Source: Termitomyces sp. T153 (taxonomy: Eukaryota > Basidiomycota > Agaricomycetes > Agaricales > Lyophyllaceae). From it: 64,000 nt of DNA. The notes under the pieces were generated by a model. That model had not been told where the DNA came from. It searched no databases and was given only the letters and a program-made list of their open reading frames with translations. A program made the position numbers and the translations under genes. Shown in pieces: positions 24,247 through 36,800 of this stretch. Position 1 is the first letter of the stretch; the number at the start of each line of letters is the position of its first letter. The stretch is taken from positions 2,418,001 to 2,482,000 of the forward strand of contig JACKQL020000002.1 in NCBI GenBank assembly GCA_018296165.2, written 5' to 3'.

Positions 24247-26972
24247 TCACTTATTGCCCCACCACGATATCTCAATAGTAGTCGGGTACGTGATAGCAAA
24301 AAATATCACAACCATCGCGATCACGACGCCCGCGTCCAACGCAGCAGAAAGGATATAGTTGTATCGCATCCACCACCTAAAGTGGAAGCGGCGCAGTATA
24401 AAGTTGAAGATGAACCCGACGACCGCCCACGAAGCGTAGTTGATGCCGTTGGCGGGAGGCATGTTGCCAAGACCGGCGAAGCAAACGGGGACGTTGATGT
24501 ATCGCCAGAACGAGAGGGGGTAGCGACGCGCGAGGAAGTAGAACGGGATAGGGAGCAGACCTCCGATCGCGAAGAACCACATGAGCGGCGCGTATCTATC
24601 ATTGGAGAATAAAAAGTTAGCACTTGTCGATATTTGCTGATGATTCAAACTTACGGAGCACCAGGGCTGAAAAGGCGCTTGGGGCCAATACCACCAAAGA
24701 CGAGCGATGAAGTGGCGAAAGCGTTCGACGAAGGGCAGACAAACCCGTCAATCTGGTCAGGGGTACAGACATCCTCGATGTGGTTGAGCATCCAGTCTTG
24801 CACGAAAATGACGACGAAGCAGCTAACGAAAGCAGCGACGAGCTGGACCTTGAACATCGTGCGAGGCGGGACCTTCATGTAGTGCCCGAGCTTCAGGTCT
24901 CCAGCGAACGTCACAGCTTGCGCAGTGCCAATGTAACCAATGGCCTTGAAAATCATGTTGGCCACGGGTCGTCCAGGAAGCATGTAACCGGCGATAACTT
25001 CATACATGACCTGGGTCGGCACTTGTTGGTTGGTAATGGCTTGCAACATGGCGACGGGAAGAGCCAGGATAGCAGACAGTATAACACCAATGAATGCGGC
25101 CCAGGCAGGAAGTTGTGTGGGGAAGACAGAGACCGTCACGAGGAGGACAATGAAGCAAACAACAAAGAGGATTCCAAACCACCAGTGGGGTACCTCGGGA
25201 TAAGCAAGCATGAGTCGTGAATGAACGTCCCGCTCATCCTTGAGATTGCTGCGGAATCGACGGGCGATGTCGCGGCGGAACCACACTGCACAACTTCACG
25301 TCAGATGGGAGGCGCAGAGAGAAATAGAAGAAATCACTTACAGAGAGTATGGATGAAGACAGACACAAAAGCAGCAAACAAGACACCGTAGGCAACCGCC
25401 AGAGTGGCCGACATCAAAAGAGGAGAGTAGGCGGCATAGGCAGCTTCGTCGAAGAACCCATCAGGGGTGACAATAGCACGAGCATCGTAGCGATTACCCA
25501 AGTTGTCAAAGGCAAAGGTAGAGGAAATGGGCAAGAATGCGGTATCCCAGGCATTGGTAACTATGTTCAAGAGTCAGCGAGGCGCTCTGTGCAAAAAAAG
25601 TCGAGCGCTTACAGTAGATAATAGGTGCCACAATCCAGAACATGACCACAAAGGCAAAGATGGTGTTGGCCTGAGACCACCACTACAAAGCTTCATTGAG
25701 CATATTATTCACTCGAGTAGAAATAGTAAGACATACCGGAGTGACAAGCGGACTACCGATGAACGAGATCATGGACCAATCGAAGGTAAGAATTCCCATC
25801 CCTAAGCCAGTGCTCGTACCGAAGAGAGCATTAACGGCGACATTGTTGGGAACGATCCAGCACACCCAGTTGAAGACGCTCAGCGCAGTGAAAAGGAGGC
25901 CGGGAACCCAATACCAAACGAAACTGCAAGCCAGAGCGATGAAAAAGAAGCGTTCACGGGGCATATGTCCGCGCTCTCTCTTTCCCCACTGGTTGTGAAG
26001 AGTGTTGAACAAGGCAGAATTGACGAGAGCACCAGGCCAGATCATGTTTGATGGCCATACAACAAATTGACGGAGAAGACCACCAAAGGAGAAGCCGAAG
26101 AGCTGAGTGGAGAGAATAAGCAGGATTTGGTACGCGTACGACACTTGTTGGCCGTAGAATATCTTCTGCGTGAGGATAACGTCGGTTGCATAGGCTCCAG
26201 CCATGACCACATTGGCCATTACAGTGATGCACACATGCTCTTTGATGTTGAAGGGGCCAGGATTGAAAGACCAGACATAGCCGAATGTGTTGAAACGGGT
26301 CTTTGGAAGGGCAAATTCGAGGAGCTTCCCCAAAGGCAGGGCGAGAAGTTGGGCCACGACAGCAGATATGAACACAGAGGGGTCTTGAAGAACAAATGAG
26401 GATGTGCGAATAGACACAAAGCATCAAAACTCACATCTCAAGGAGAATAGCTGATTCGTAAACGAGACGACAATGGTGAAAAACAACCCAAGGAACCACC
26501 TAAAGAGGATATATGGACGATGACACACTTCAAAGGTTCATGACTTACATTCGGAAGGTATTCACAGGCATAGAAGGGTCGTCCTGACTTGAAACCGCGG
26601 CACGGACTTCGGGGTAAGGAGATTCACTAGAAGCATGTCAGTATAGGTCAGAGATAACGGGGTTCGTGAGACGTACTCGTCGAACTCAATAGCAGAGGAA
26701 TCTCTGGACACCCGGCGTGAAGAAGAATAACGGTCAGACTCAGAACGAGACTCCGTATCTTCCGTGAACTCGTCGCCTTTTTTAAACTCTTTGCCTTGCG
26801 ACTCGAGAGAATAGGCGGAACGCGACTTTTTGAGATCAAAATTGGGATCGTTCAAGTGCTCCATGATGAAGTCGACATCTTCCGGCACATCAGGGACCTG
26901 GCGAGGTCGGAACGTGGGGATCGAGACATGAACAGCAGAGTCATTAGAGTATGCATGGCTAGTATCCTCCAT
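24247..26972 (-). CDS. OPT-family oligopeptide transporter
   Basis: A plasma-membrane, proton-coupled uptake system for small peptides such as tetra- and pentapeptides or glutathione. The N-terminal about 100 residues are cytosolic and acidic/Ser-rich (VPEDVDFIMEHLNDPNFD, then Ser and Arg clusters). About 14-16 membrane segments follow, including WFLGLFFTIVVSFTNQLFSLR, FNPGPFNIKEHVCITVMANV (the OPT signature NPGPFNIKEH), LLRQFVVWPSNMIWPGALV, and the C-terminal GINYASWAVVGFIFNF with MPPANG nearby. It ends TTIEISWWGNK. Several introns occur. The start at 26972 (MEDTSHAYS) is preferred; an in-frame ATG at 27035 would add 21 residues. It is divergent from a TauD-type dioxygenase across a 1-kb spacer. 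Confidence 0.9.
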
Positions 26973-27999
26973 CGTAGGAACTGATCTCAACGGGAGAGGG
27001 TGACGGCGGGGAGGGATCGAGAAATCAAACTGCACCAGGCGTTCTTATGCAGAAGTTCGCCTAGGCTAGATATACTTTGCATGGTCAATCATTCGAAGCC
27101 TGTAATAGAAATTAGGGAACAATTAGGACAATAGTGTCTCGTCGACATTTCGGGAAGGGTGTGTCGCGACAATTGTGAGCCATGTCAGGGAGTGTCACAG
27201 GGGCGATGTGCGCATGGCCACATTCAGTACCTGAGTCGGTTTCACCCGGCATCAATCCTACAAGCGCTTGTTGGACCTTTCTCAACGATTTACATACTTA
27301 TGCCATGAGAGCGACTGCGAGTAGTAAATTTTGCAGAACGTTTAGAAGAGTAAGATTACAAGCTTTCGGGATGAAGCGAGCTCCAAATATCCGTCCGATG
27401 AAGGATAGTGAACGTTACTTATTGTTATTGTGTACCGGGGCAATGTTGGAGCCGTTATTGTCTTCCGCCCGATGCGATCTCATCCTATCTTATCATATTA
27501 TTATGTAAGTCTTCGTAGTTCGGCAGCGTTCGGCGGCCCGGCCAGAATGGCCACGAACTCTCGAACACTAGAAACTTATTATTATCCCGCTTCCTCACGT
27601 TCACTGTCTGTGTGCTTTGAGTCACATAGACTTCGGGCTCGTTTGCTTTCTTATTTTATTAACTAATCGTAGCCTAAACTGGAATTCAACACTGATCGCT
27701 AGAGGGTCGCGAGATACAAGTATTCAACGAGTCTATAACAGACTTTGGACAACTTTCCGAGATGATTACCAAGGCGCTGTCGCAATCTTGATGAACCGAA
27801 TCATCACTGGCACAAATGTAAACTTACATATGTATACCTCCTGACCATTGGTTATGGCGACGGCGTGCCGATGTATTGCGTATTATCATCCCAGGATGGT
27901 GAAACTATCTCAATACACATCCCTTTTAAAGGCGAGTTTCCTAGGGCAAGAAGCTATAGACCTCAGGTCAGACACAATCTCACAGTACCCCTCAATACA
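26973..27999. promoter_or_regulatory. Divergent spacer between OPT transporter and TauD dioxygenase
   Basis: About 1 kb containing both promoters. A 108-codon open frame at 27182-27508 (plus) has no recognisable domain and is not called. No clear repeats, TATA box or palindromic operator were seen. Confidence 0.35.
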
Positions 28000-29345
28000 A
28001 TGTCGACTACTATCACGACACTTCCGACTCCTGCCACGACGATATTGAAGCTGCGTCCTTCAGAGCAAAACAAAACGGAGGAGGAATCCTATCGCTATGC
28101 TCATCTTCTTCCACATTTTGCCCAGGACCATTATCCACCCCTTACACCGTTCGAGCATGTTGATCCTGGCCACCGCGCCCTAAGCCACCCGAACCCCCGA
28201 TCTTTCCTAGACAATGCAACTGTAGTGCAATTGACTCCTAATCTGGGTAGTGAGGTACACGGTGTGAACTTGGCGACTTTGTCAGACGATGGTCGAGATC
28301 AACTCGCTCTTGAGGTAAGTATACTAGTTCTTTTATTTACGCAAGTCTTGATACAAATTATTTAGGTTGCACGAAGGGGTCTTGTTGTGTTCAGAGATCA
28401 GCATGAGTTCATTGACAGAGGACCAGAATTCTATAAAGCTTGGGGAAGGCATTTCGGACGGCGATTATCCTTTCCAGAGTAAATTGCAATATTAATCTAA
28501 CCTCCGTTGCTCGCTAGGCTTCACATTCACCCAACTTCTGGCCATCCTGAAGGCTATCCAGAGATCCATCTCGTGTACAGGTGAGACGTTCGTTATTCTC
28601 CAAAGACAGAGTTTATTCATGCCCAATGCAGAGATGCGAATTCGACTTTCAACTTTGAAGTCGATGAGAGCATCACTACTACCATGTGGCATTCAGATGT
28701 TTCTTACGAACTACAGCCTCCAGGTCTCACGACCTTTTTCTTACTGTCCCAGCCAGAGACCGGCGGTGATACTCTCTTCACATCACAGGTTTCGACTCTC
28801 AGAAAGCTGTCCCCCCAATTTGTCGCTTTCCTCCGGACACTGAAGGCTGTACACTCGGGTGTTGAACAGGCTAATTTCTCTCGTTCTGGAAAGCGAGGTG
28901 GCATAGTTCGTCGTGAACCAGTCGAAAATGTTCACCCTGTTGTGAGGAAGCACCCGGTCACTGGAGAAGAGGCCCTCTATGTCAATAGGCAATTCACGCG
29001 TCGTATAGTTGGTCTTAAGCGTGAAGAATCAGGTCAGCAGCCGTTTGCTCAGCCATTTCTCGGGGAAAAAGCCCAATTCGCATTATAGAAACCCTCTTAA
29101 AGTTCCTCTATGATCATATCGACAAGAGCGGTGATAACCAAGCCCGTGTCAAGTGGCAACCTGGGACTGTGGTACTTTGGGACAACAGGATTACGGCTCA
29201 TGTGAGAGCATGCTGTTTATGTTTCATTATTGCACTGATATGGGATTAGTCTGCTATTATTGACTATAAGGATTCCCGTGAACGGCGTCATGGAGCCCGT
29301 ATTACTCCTCAAGCTGAAAGACCTGTTGGCGATCTCATTGTTTGA
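28000..29345 (+). CDS. TauD/TfdA-family alpha-ketoglutarate-dependent dioxygenase
   Basis: Iron(II)- and 2-oxoglutarate-dependent oxygenase of the TauD/TfdA group; fungal members include sulfonate dioxygenases (Jlp1 type). It starts MSTTITTLPTPATTIL at 28000. Motifs in order: VARRGLVVFRDQHEF, LHIHPTSGHPE, TMWHSDVSYELQPPG with the iron-binding HxD, GGDTLFTSQ, YVNRQFTRRIVGL, then VVLWDNRITAHSAI with the distal His, and an Arg-rich RERRHGARIT for the co-substrate. It ends AERPVGDLIV at 29345. Introns are short, for example gtgaga...gattag before SAIIDYKD. Length is about 380 residues. The true substrate (taurine, another sulfonate or a different acid) cannot be decided from sequence alone. Confidence 0.85.
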
Positions 29346-29567
29346 TCGTGAAAAGATAAAGTCAAATTCTGTCACAGCATGCCTTACTAGGATTTCTCAG
29401 TTTTGTACTATGTCTACCATGTTAACTTTGATTAAATACATTGCCAATATCAGTGAAGAGTATGTAGATCTGTGATCGGCGGAAGGCGCGTTTGATCTCA
29501 TTTTGTTGTAGTCAGGCACCGATCATGAAAGTTACACCTCATACAAGTTGCTTGACTTTCCGTCGAT

Positions 29568-31369
29568 ATGGATGAGGCTATTTACTACATGTTGTTCTGC
29601 GCGGTCTGTGTATCGGTCCTCAAAGAAGTGAATTCTCTTGTTGTCGAGCCATACATGGTACCAGATGTCTTTCATATTCTTAAGAGTTTCCAGCTGACGT
29701 GTCGATGAATTATCAGGACGAACCATTTCACGTACCACAGGCTCAAGCATACTGTCGCGGAGACTTTTGGACATGGGACCCAAAAATAACAACCCCACCA
29801 GGCCTGTATGTTACCCAGGCTTTGAACTCATTCCAACCCTCAAACATGCTTCAGATACATCATGAGCTTGTTGCTCAAACGCATCTTCATGTTCAAGTGC
29901 ACATTACCCATGCTCAGGCTCACAACAGTGCTGGCACTATTATCACTGCCCCCTGCACTCACGCATCTACTGTGTTTCCATAAACGAACGCGTCCACCGG
30001 CGTCGCTCCTTTCTCCGGCCATAGAATCCCTGGTCCTCAGTACTTTTCCCATAGCATGGTTCTTTGGCTTTCTCTACTATACAGAAGCCCCAAGTCTCGT
30101 TTTTGTCGTGTTAACAGTCGTTGCCGCATCACAAGGTCGACACTGGCGGGCTGCTTTGGTGTGTACTCTGAAGTTCTATCCGACATAACTTTACTTATGT
30201 GTTAGGAACAGTTGGGCCTGATCAGCTGTACGTTTCGCCAAAACAATGTGATCTGGGTTATGTATGCATTTGCATCCAGCCAACTCGTATATCTGAGATT
30301 TAGGCGAGCGGTTCCAGGTGCTGCGCCTCCAAAAAAGTTCCATGATCCTCCCGCTCTTGCAGCTGGACCATGTACGTCGTTTTTACCTCTGAGACCTCCA
30401 AATGCTGATTTACACAAATCAGACGACATGGTGCGCTCGATATTGAGTGTCCCTTACATGGTGGCCGATATCCTTCCTTCTTCCATACCATACATGCTCG
30501 TCTTGGCCGTATTTGGAGGGTTTGTGACTTGGAATGGAGGTATTGTTCTTGGTATGTGTTGACTGCGGTAGTTGATCTTATACAGGAGGCTGGCTGATTC
30601 TGTTTCACAGGGGACAAAGCAAATCATGTACCAGCCTTTCATGTTCCACAGATATACTACTTCATTGCCTTTTCGACTGCTTTTGGTTGGCCGGTACTCA
30701 TCAGCGGTCCTGGCGGTCCTCTTAGCCTGGCTCGAGAGGTGCAACAACGTATGTTTGGAAATAAAACGTGGTGGCATCCTTGTATCTCTTGCACATCTTC
30801 ACACGCTCACATCTACTTCACAGTCGAACCTTTATCACGATTTTGGTGTGGATCGCGATGGCTGCGACAGTTAAACACTTAACGTCAGTCATGGTCATTG
30901 AACAATGTAATGAGCTGAATTTGCGTTGATAAAGCATCCATCACCCGTTCCTACTAGCAGATAATCGGCACTATACTTTCTATCTGTGGCGCAGAATCTA
31001 CATGTTCCACCCTGTTGTGCCTTACGTGTCAATACCGATCTACGTTGCTTGCACTTGGGCGTGGTTCTTGCGTGTTGGTACGTGATTTCTTGGCATATCC
31101 GCGATCAGCTGGACAGAACTTGCCTAGGCCGTGAGCAAACTTTGCTACAAACTTTACTCCTTCCTGTGTTCATTCTCCCCACACTGCTTCCGACACCTCT
31201 GCTCGAGCCACGTTATTTCCTGATACCGTTTATACTGCTGAGAGCACAAGTCGCGGATGTTCCGGGGTGGGCTCTTGCATTGGAAGGGGTATGGTATGCA
31301 AGTATCAACGCTGTGACCATGGGAGTATTTCTGTACCTGCCGCGGGGCGAGATACGGTTCATGTGGTAG
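29568..31369 (+). CDS. alg10: ALG10-type alpha-1,2-glucosyltransferase
   Basis: Adds the last (third) glucose to the lipid-linked oligosaccharide in the ER lumen before transfer to proteins (N-glycosylation; family GT59). The first exon starts [15 protein letters not shown] at 29568 and ends EPYM; the intron gtacca...tatcag leads to [15 protein letters not shown], the hallmark of the family. [14 protein letters not shown] follows, and after another intron YIMSLLLKR. About ten membrane segments are visible, for example [56 protein letters not shown], and [15 protein letters not shown] near the end. The conserved [18 protein letters not shown] segment is present. It ends RGEIRFMW at 31369. Multiple short introns occur. 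Confidence 0.9.
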
Positions 31370-31533
31370 AACAAACAAATGCAAATGAAAGCGTCGCGTT
31401 GGTTGATGTTGATTGAAAGCAAGAACTTATTACGACTGGCCACGACTCCTACTTACACCCTGTCTCTACGCGTACAATTGCAAGTAGCGACCGTTTCACA
31501 TCTAGATCACCATTCTATTTCCTATTTACCCCT

Positions 31534-33597
31534 ATGAGCAAGTCTTCACAGTCTCAGTCCGCTATTGGTGGCAGCCCCAACAAGCTTTCAACGAAAAGCT
31601 CCATTCGGCTGTCTCTGGGTTTCGCAAGTAAAGCTTTTACAGATGTGATCAGCAAGGACAGCAGCAGGGACACCGATAAAAGCGCTCGCAAAGCAAAAGA
31701 AAATAGCTCTCGCCGCCTTAGCGGAATCGCATTGAAGCCGGCTGCTCGTGCATCAATGGGCGACGCCAAACCTCCCATTCAGTCTACAAAGCGCATTGAT
31801 ACTCCTGAGTCCAGGACAATTACTCGCCGGCGAGTGTCTGCTGGTGTGGGACGAGCTTCTATGGACGAGCAGTCGTCCAGCACCTTGGAGACAGGAGTCC
31901 GTACTACTACCCTTCGTTCAAGGACGATTGGTTCTGCACTTCCGAAATATCGCCCGAAATCCGCAATTATACAACCCACAAACTGTCCGTCACCTACGAC
32001 AGGGTCGCGCCGACCATTCAGTAGTTCTGAAGATGAGAAAGAGGACCGACCTGTAGGGAAGATGGCTGTTTCTTCTACCGAGAAGGCTTCTCGCCCAATC
32101 AGCCCTCTTCCCCAGAGAGCCGCATTGAGGTCCAATGGACGGACGGTCAATACTACTCCACCGCCATCGACTCCATCTAAAATATCTAGACCGCCGACTA
32201 CGCCTCAGAGAACATCGCCTACACGTCCTACAAAGTTAGCAAAGGTTGACACGCCTACCTCCACTATTGTATCGGCCATTCCCCGTCCCACTTCCACATC
32301 CTCTTCGGCTTCACCTACCAGGACTCCCACCAGGACTCCTACCAAGACCACCAAGACCCCCAGCGTAAAAAACAACCCTGCTACACGCTTTGCTGCGCAA
32401 GACAAGAGCTCAAAAGTTAATACTTCCTCTCATCCTTATCGTAATGAGCCGGCGCTTGTTCGCCATTCGCGTATAAATCCGACAGGCGATTCACCAACTG
32501 GTGTAGGTGACGTTGGCAACATGTCACATATTTCTGAAGGTGATAGCGAAGATAGTGAAGTTGAAGATGTCGCACTGCTTCTCGCGCCAGTCGCTTCGTT
32601 GACAGCTCCAACTCCAGCAATGCCCAGAATTCGAACGACACGTACACGTACACGTCTTCCACCCCAAACTCCTACACGAGCCAACTTGCTACCTGCGCGT
32701 GCCAATATGTCGTACTTGTCACCGCTTCCGCCAGACGCAGAAGCTTCGTCATCGTCTCTACGACCACCCCAGCAGACAGGAGAGAAGCAAGGGCGAGGGT
32801 CTATCCTGTCCTGGGAGCAACTTGCTTCTGAGGCGTCAAAAACCCTTGGTGAGGATGAGATAGAGCATATGATCTCAGAATTCCCTGCACCATTCCAAGC
32901 AGATGTTGTCTCGCCAACTCCTAGTCATGCTCAGCTTGACATCCCAGAAAGCCCGTGCTTAAGTGCGATGAGCTCGCCCGCTGGGTATGGATCCATCTCT
33001 CAGATTCTTCTCCCGGACGTCACTCCTTCGCCCGCTTTGCATCATCAGCAAACAGTTCGGTTTGATCTTTCTGCTGAAGTATCCGCTGTCGATGCCGCTA
33101 CTATCACACTTCTGCGTCTGCAGCTCGCGGCAGCAGAGAATTTGGCAAAGGAGAGTTTGGCACGGATGCAGTCTATGGAGGAGGAACTCCATAATCTGAA
33201 GCAATCTCGGGGTCGGGAGACCTTTCATCTCTCTGAGCAAGTTGCGATTTTGGAGCAGCAATTGAAGAGTAACCTGGAGCTGCGAGAACATGCTGATGAA
33301 GAACGCGCATTGTACACCAGGAGACTAGAGGATCAATTACAACAAGAACAGACGTTGCGTGATGAAGCGGTGAAAACTGCAGTTGGCAGAGGACAAGAGC
33401 TTGCACGCGCTGAGCATAATGCTGTGTTAAAGCCCCAGCGTGGTTCGCTCCTGCTCGCGTCTTATGCGCGTACTACTGCTTCGCAATGGGCATCTGTTCG
33501 TGGATTAGCCGAGCTAGAGTTAGATGTCATACGGGAAGAGATGCAGGTGTTGTCACTATTTTTGGCTGAGTTGCCTCCATATACCTTCAAGTTATAA
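31534..33597 (+). CDS. Basic, Ser/Thr/Pro-rich protein with C-terminal coiled coil
   Basis: A single-exon gene for 687 residues, unusual here because most neighbours are intron-rich. I do not recognise a family. Residues 1-450 are low-complexity and basic, rich in Ser, Thr, Pro and Arg, with repeated TPTRTPTKTTKTP-like motifs. The segment IVSAIPRPTS contains an SxIP motif (residues 247-250), the type bound by EB1 proteins at microtubule ends. Residues of about 520-630 form a likely coiled coil (LLRLQLAAAENLAKESLARM, then LEEELHNLKQ-like heptads and LEQQLKSNLELREHADEER). The C-terminus reads ASQWASVRGLAELELDVIREE. A cytoskeletal role is a guess. It is convergent with the SPC7-like gene. Confidence 0.7.
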   Translation: MSKSSQSQSAIGGSPNKLSTKSSIRLSLGFASKAFTDVISKDSSRDTDKSARKAKENSSRRLSGIALKPAARASMGDAKPPIQSTKRIDTPESRTITRRRVSAGVGRASMDEQSSSTLETGVRTTTLRSRTIGSALPKYRPKSAIIQPTNCPSPTTGSRRPFSSSEDEKEDRPVGKMAVSSTEKASRPISPLPQRAALRSNGRTVNTTPPPSTPSKISRPPTTPQRTSPTRPTKLAKVDTPTSTIVSAIPRPTSTSSSASPTRTPTRTPTKTTKTPSVKNNPATRFAAQDKSSKVNTSSHPYRNEPALVRHSRINPTGDSPTGVGDVGNMSHISEGDSEDSEVEDVALLLAPVASLTAPTPAMPRIRTTRTRTRLPPQTPTRANLLPARANMSYLSPLPPDAEASSSSLRPPQQTGEKQGRGSILSWEQLASEASKTLGEDEIEHMISEFPAPFQADVVSPTPSHAQLDIPESPCLSAMSSPAGYGSISQILLPDVTPSPALHHQQTVRFDLSAEVSAVDAATITLLRLQLAAAENLAKESLARMQSMEEELHNLKQSRGRETFHLSEQVAILEQQLKSNLELREHADEERALYTRRLEDQLQQEQTLRDEAVKTAVGRGQELARAEHNAVLKPQRGSLLLASYARTTASQWASVRGLAELELDVIREEMQVLSLFLAELPPYTFKL

Positions 33598-33842
33598 TTG
33601 TGGAATTGTATGCATATCTCGTTCATTCTTGGTCATCTTTTGAACAAGTATTTCTCTAGCATTATCTCTTGACGTCCCATATGACCCTCACGATGCCGGT
33701 GTATATTTAGTAATCTCGTATTGTTTACAAAATGTTTCTAATACTACATAGGAAAATATACTATGTTCTATACAACATCCAAATATAAGATAAAACACAT
33801 GGTAAAGCCAAAGGCTATGACAAGAAATAAATATGGAATAGC

Positions 33843-36800
33843 TTAATAATAAATCTCCTGAGCTTCGATGCATGCATCCAACAGACATGCATAGTTATCC
33901 TCTGGGGTAGCTTGGCTGAGCCTGTCCACAACTGCTCTACCGATCACTTCACGACTAAAGTATCATGAGCACACAATCAAATTCCCCAAAGCTCCATCAA
34001 ATACTCACTCGAGTTGGCCATAAGCTACTTCGACCTCAATCTGTAGGGAATCAATAGCCACAGGCCAGTAGCTGAAAGTCTTGCCAATGAAAACGAAAGA
34101 GATGAATGCCTTGGCTTTAAGAGAAGGAAACACGACCATAACCTTCGCCTTGAAGCCAGGCGATTCAGTTTGGGAACTTTGCATTATCTCGATATCGACT
34201 GGGAACTTGATGAGAAGAAGCTTCAGTTGCGCTCGAAGTTGGGCGCATGAAGACCAGTAGTCGCTAAGCCGGTGAATGATCTGTACAAACCATTCATTCA
34301 GTGAATTGCAGCCTCGACAGCATAAAATTGTTTACCTGACGTGTCGTGCGCTTATCTCCTCGTACAATCTCTTCCTTCGCCATTCGCAAGAGAAAATCGC
34401 TAAGACGCGGGAAGTTATCTTTCATCCTGGACTTCGTCTTATCCAATCTTTCCACATTAACTCGTGTGGTCATTGGTACATAGCTCTTGCAGGGGATAGT
34501 TACGCGGAATTGCGACGCATAGACATACTCAAACATATCGGGATTGACTTGGGTCACGCGGAACATATGGAGGTCCTCCAAAGATTGAAGTTCGTCTAGT
34601 TAGAGTCGTAAGAGTCCTGTTTGAGAACGGGGACAGGAAATGTACCCTTTAGCTTCAGAACTTCTGCACGAGTTCCGTTCTTCTGTAGATGCAAGACGCG
34701 TCGAGCTTCATCGATCACAGCTCCAGTCTCTTGTTTTTCGGTGTGAGTCTCCCTTAACCTTTCCTGGAGCGAGAGAAGTTTTGCTTTGCTTTCAGCAACT
34801 TCTGCCCGAAGGGCTTCAACCTCGATGCTGAAATGAAGGGAAAATCAACAATGACATTATGTAACGATGGCAAGGCATACTTCTGTTCTGCAATTGAGGC
34901 CTTCAATTCGTTGAGATATTCCTGGTCACAGGCTTCTATTTCTGCGACTTCGGCTGATTCCCTGTCGAGTTCCTTCCTAATTTCCTCATATTCCAGTCTT
35001 AGAGCGGGAATCAGGTCACCTGCTGGAGCTCTGATGGCTTCCAGAGTTTTGGCATCCTTGGAAAATATTTAAAAAGCTGAGGAGCAAAGAGATGCAATAT
35101 TACAGACTGTTTCAAGGGACCGGAAAGTCTGATCAGCAGTGACACGAAGACCTTCTAGCCATTGCAGCTTCCAATCATACCAGTCGGACTTCGCTAGTGC
35201 TCGGGTGTTGGTTCGAATCAACTGAAGTTGATGCTGAGATGTGGACAGTTAGTTTCTGGATGTTTCTTCAAGTGAAGATTAGTGGACTAACAAGAAGCTC
35301 AGCCTGCCCCTCTTCATCTGCTCTAGAGTACTCGGTAAACAGCTCGGGAGTAATCTTCGCTGCCTCATCTTCTGCCTGCAAGAAGTCTGCCTTGCTCTTC
35401 TCGATCCACGCTTCCAAATCTTTTGAGACGCGAGAATAGAGAGCTAGCTGAGGGATGTCCATTCCCATCGCTGCAACGTATTCTGCTAGAAGTATTCCTT
35501 CGGGCTCTCGTGGCTGAGAAACAACCTGTTGGGAAGGATGTATCGACCGTCTGGGAGGGTTCAACTCGTCCATAAATTTGATGCCTGTCATCACAAAAAA
35601 CTGCGATATTGATATTGAAGGCTATTAACAGGAAGGTCAGTAGTTTCGAGAACATATAAGTATGGCAGCGTACATTGTCGATTTCATTGAATTCGTGATC
35701 TTCTACCGCATTTCTCCATTGTTCTGTGGCATCGAGATCCATGTCATCACCAGCATTGCCTGTTTCAGGTTCATCTGGGCTGAGCACTGCAGAAACATCC
35801 ACTACCTGTCGCCTAGGAGAGACGGGGGCGACCTCAACTAGAGCTGATGTCGGTTGAGGAGAAGCTGGGGCGGACGATCCTCTTGTAATGGTAGGCGAAG
35901 CCACCGCTTGATGAGAAAATTCTCGATCGCAATGGCTTGACTCTCGGTCTTGATCCAAGTATTGTCGGACATCCACAGAGCCTGAATCTATGCTAGCATG
36001 GAAACCTGACTCGTCAGCCTCCTTCAGGGAAGTCTTTGGAGCGAGTCTCTCGTTTTCTCGAAAGAGTGGTTGCGATTCTGAGTCAGCACTCAGGCTCTTT
36101 CTTTTCGCGAAATAACCGGACGGTCGTCTGATTGTTGATGACAATCGTCGAGACGATGAAGGTGCGGTTGAATTTTTTTTGCTTGGTGATAAGGGCCCGG
36201 GTTGGGGCTTGGGCGAAGGCATAGAAAGGGTTTCGGTTGACCACTTTACGGCAAGAGACGCACGTTTTGCAGGAATAGATCTACCTTGATCATCATCAGC
36301 AGAACGAAGTCGTTTGTTAGGAGAAGGGCGGGCAACAGGTGGAGCAAAGGCAGCGGTAAAGCCTCGACCAGGAGATTTTTTCACTTTTGCGGGTGAAACT
36401 GGTACGGAATTCGCGGTTTTCACCTTGGATGGAGATGCAGGAACAGGAGGGCGTGAGAAGACAGATAATGTAGATTGTTGGCCCGATGTTTCTGCTGAAG
36501 CCGATGGTAAAGCGGACAGGGGAGGCTGAAAGACAGCAGGTACTGGTTCCTGGGGCGGCGGTAGTCTCTCGATTTGTTGTGGTTCCTTTTTCTGTATCGC
36601 AGAATGTCTTGGGGTAGACTGCATGGGTAAAGCAATGGCTCCATAAACTTCTGATTCGTCCATTGCCGAGCCCATACTTTGTCGCCCATGATCACCATCA
36701 CCAATACTTGGTCGACCATAAACTGTACTAAGGTTCATCGTCTGCTCTTGTTGTTCCTCCAAGCTGTCTTCGGTCGAGAAGCTGTCGTCATAGGCTGTTT

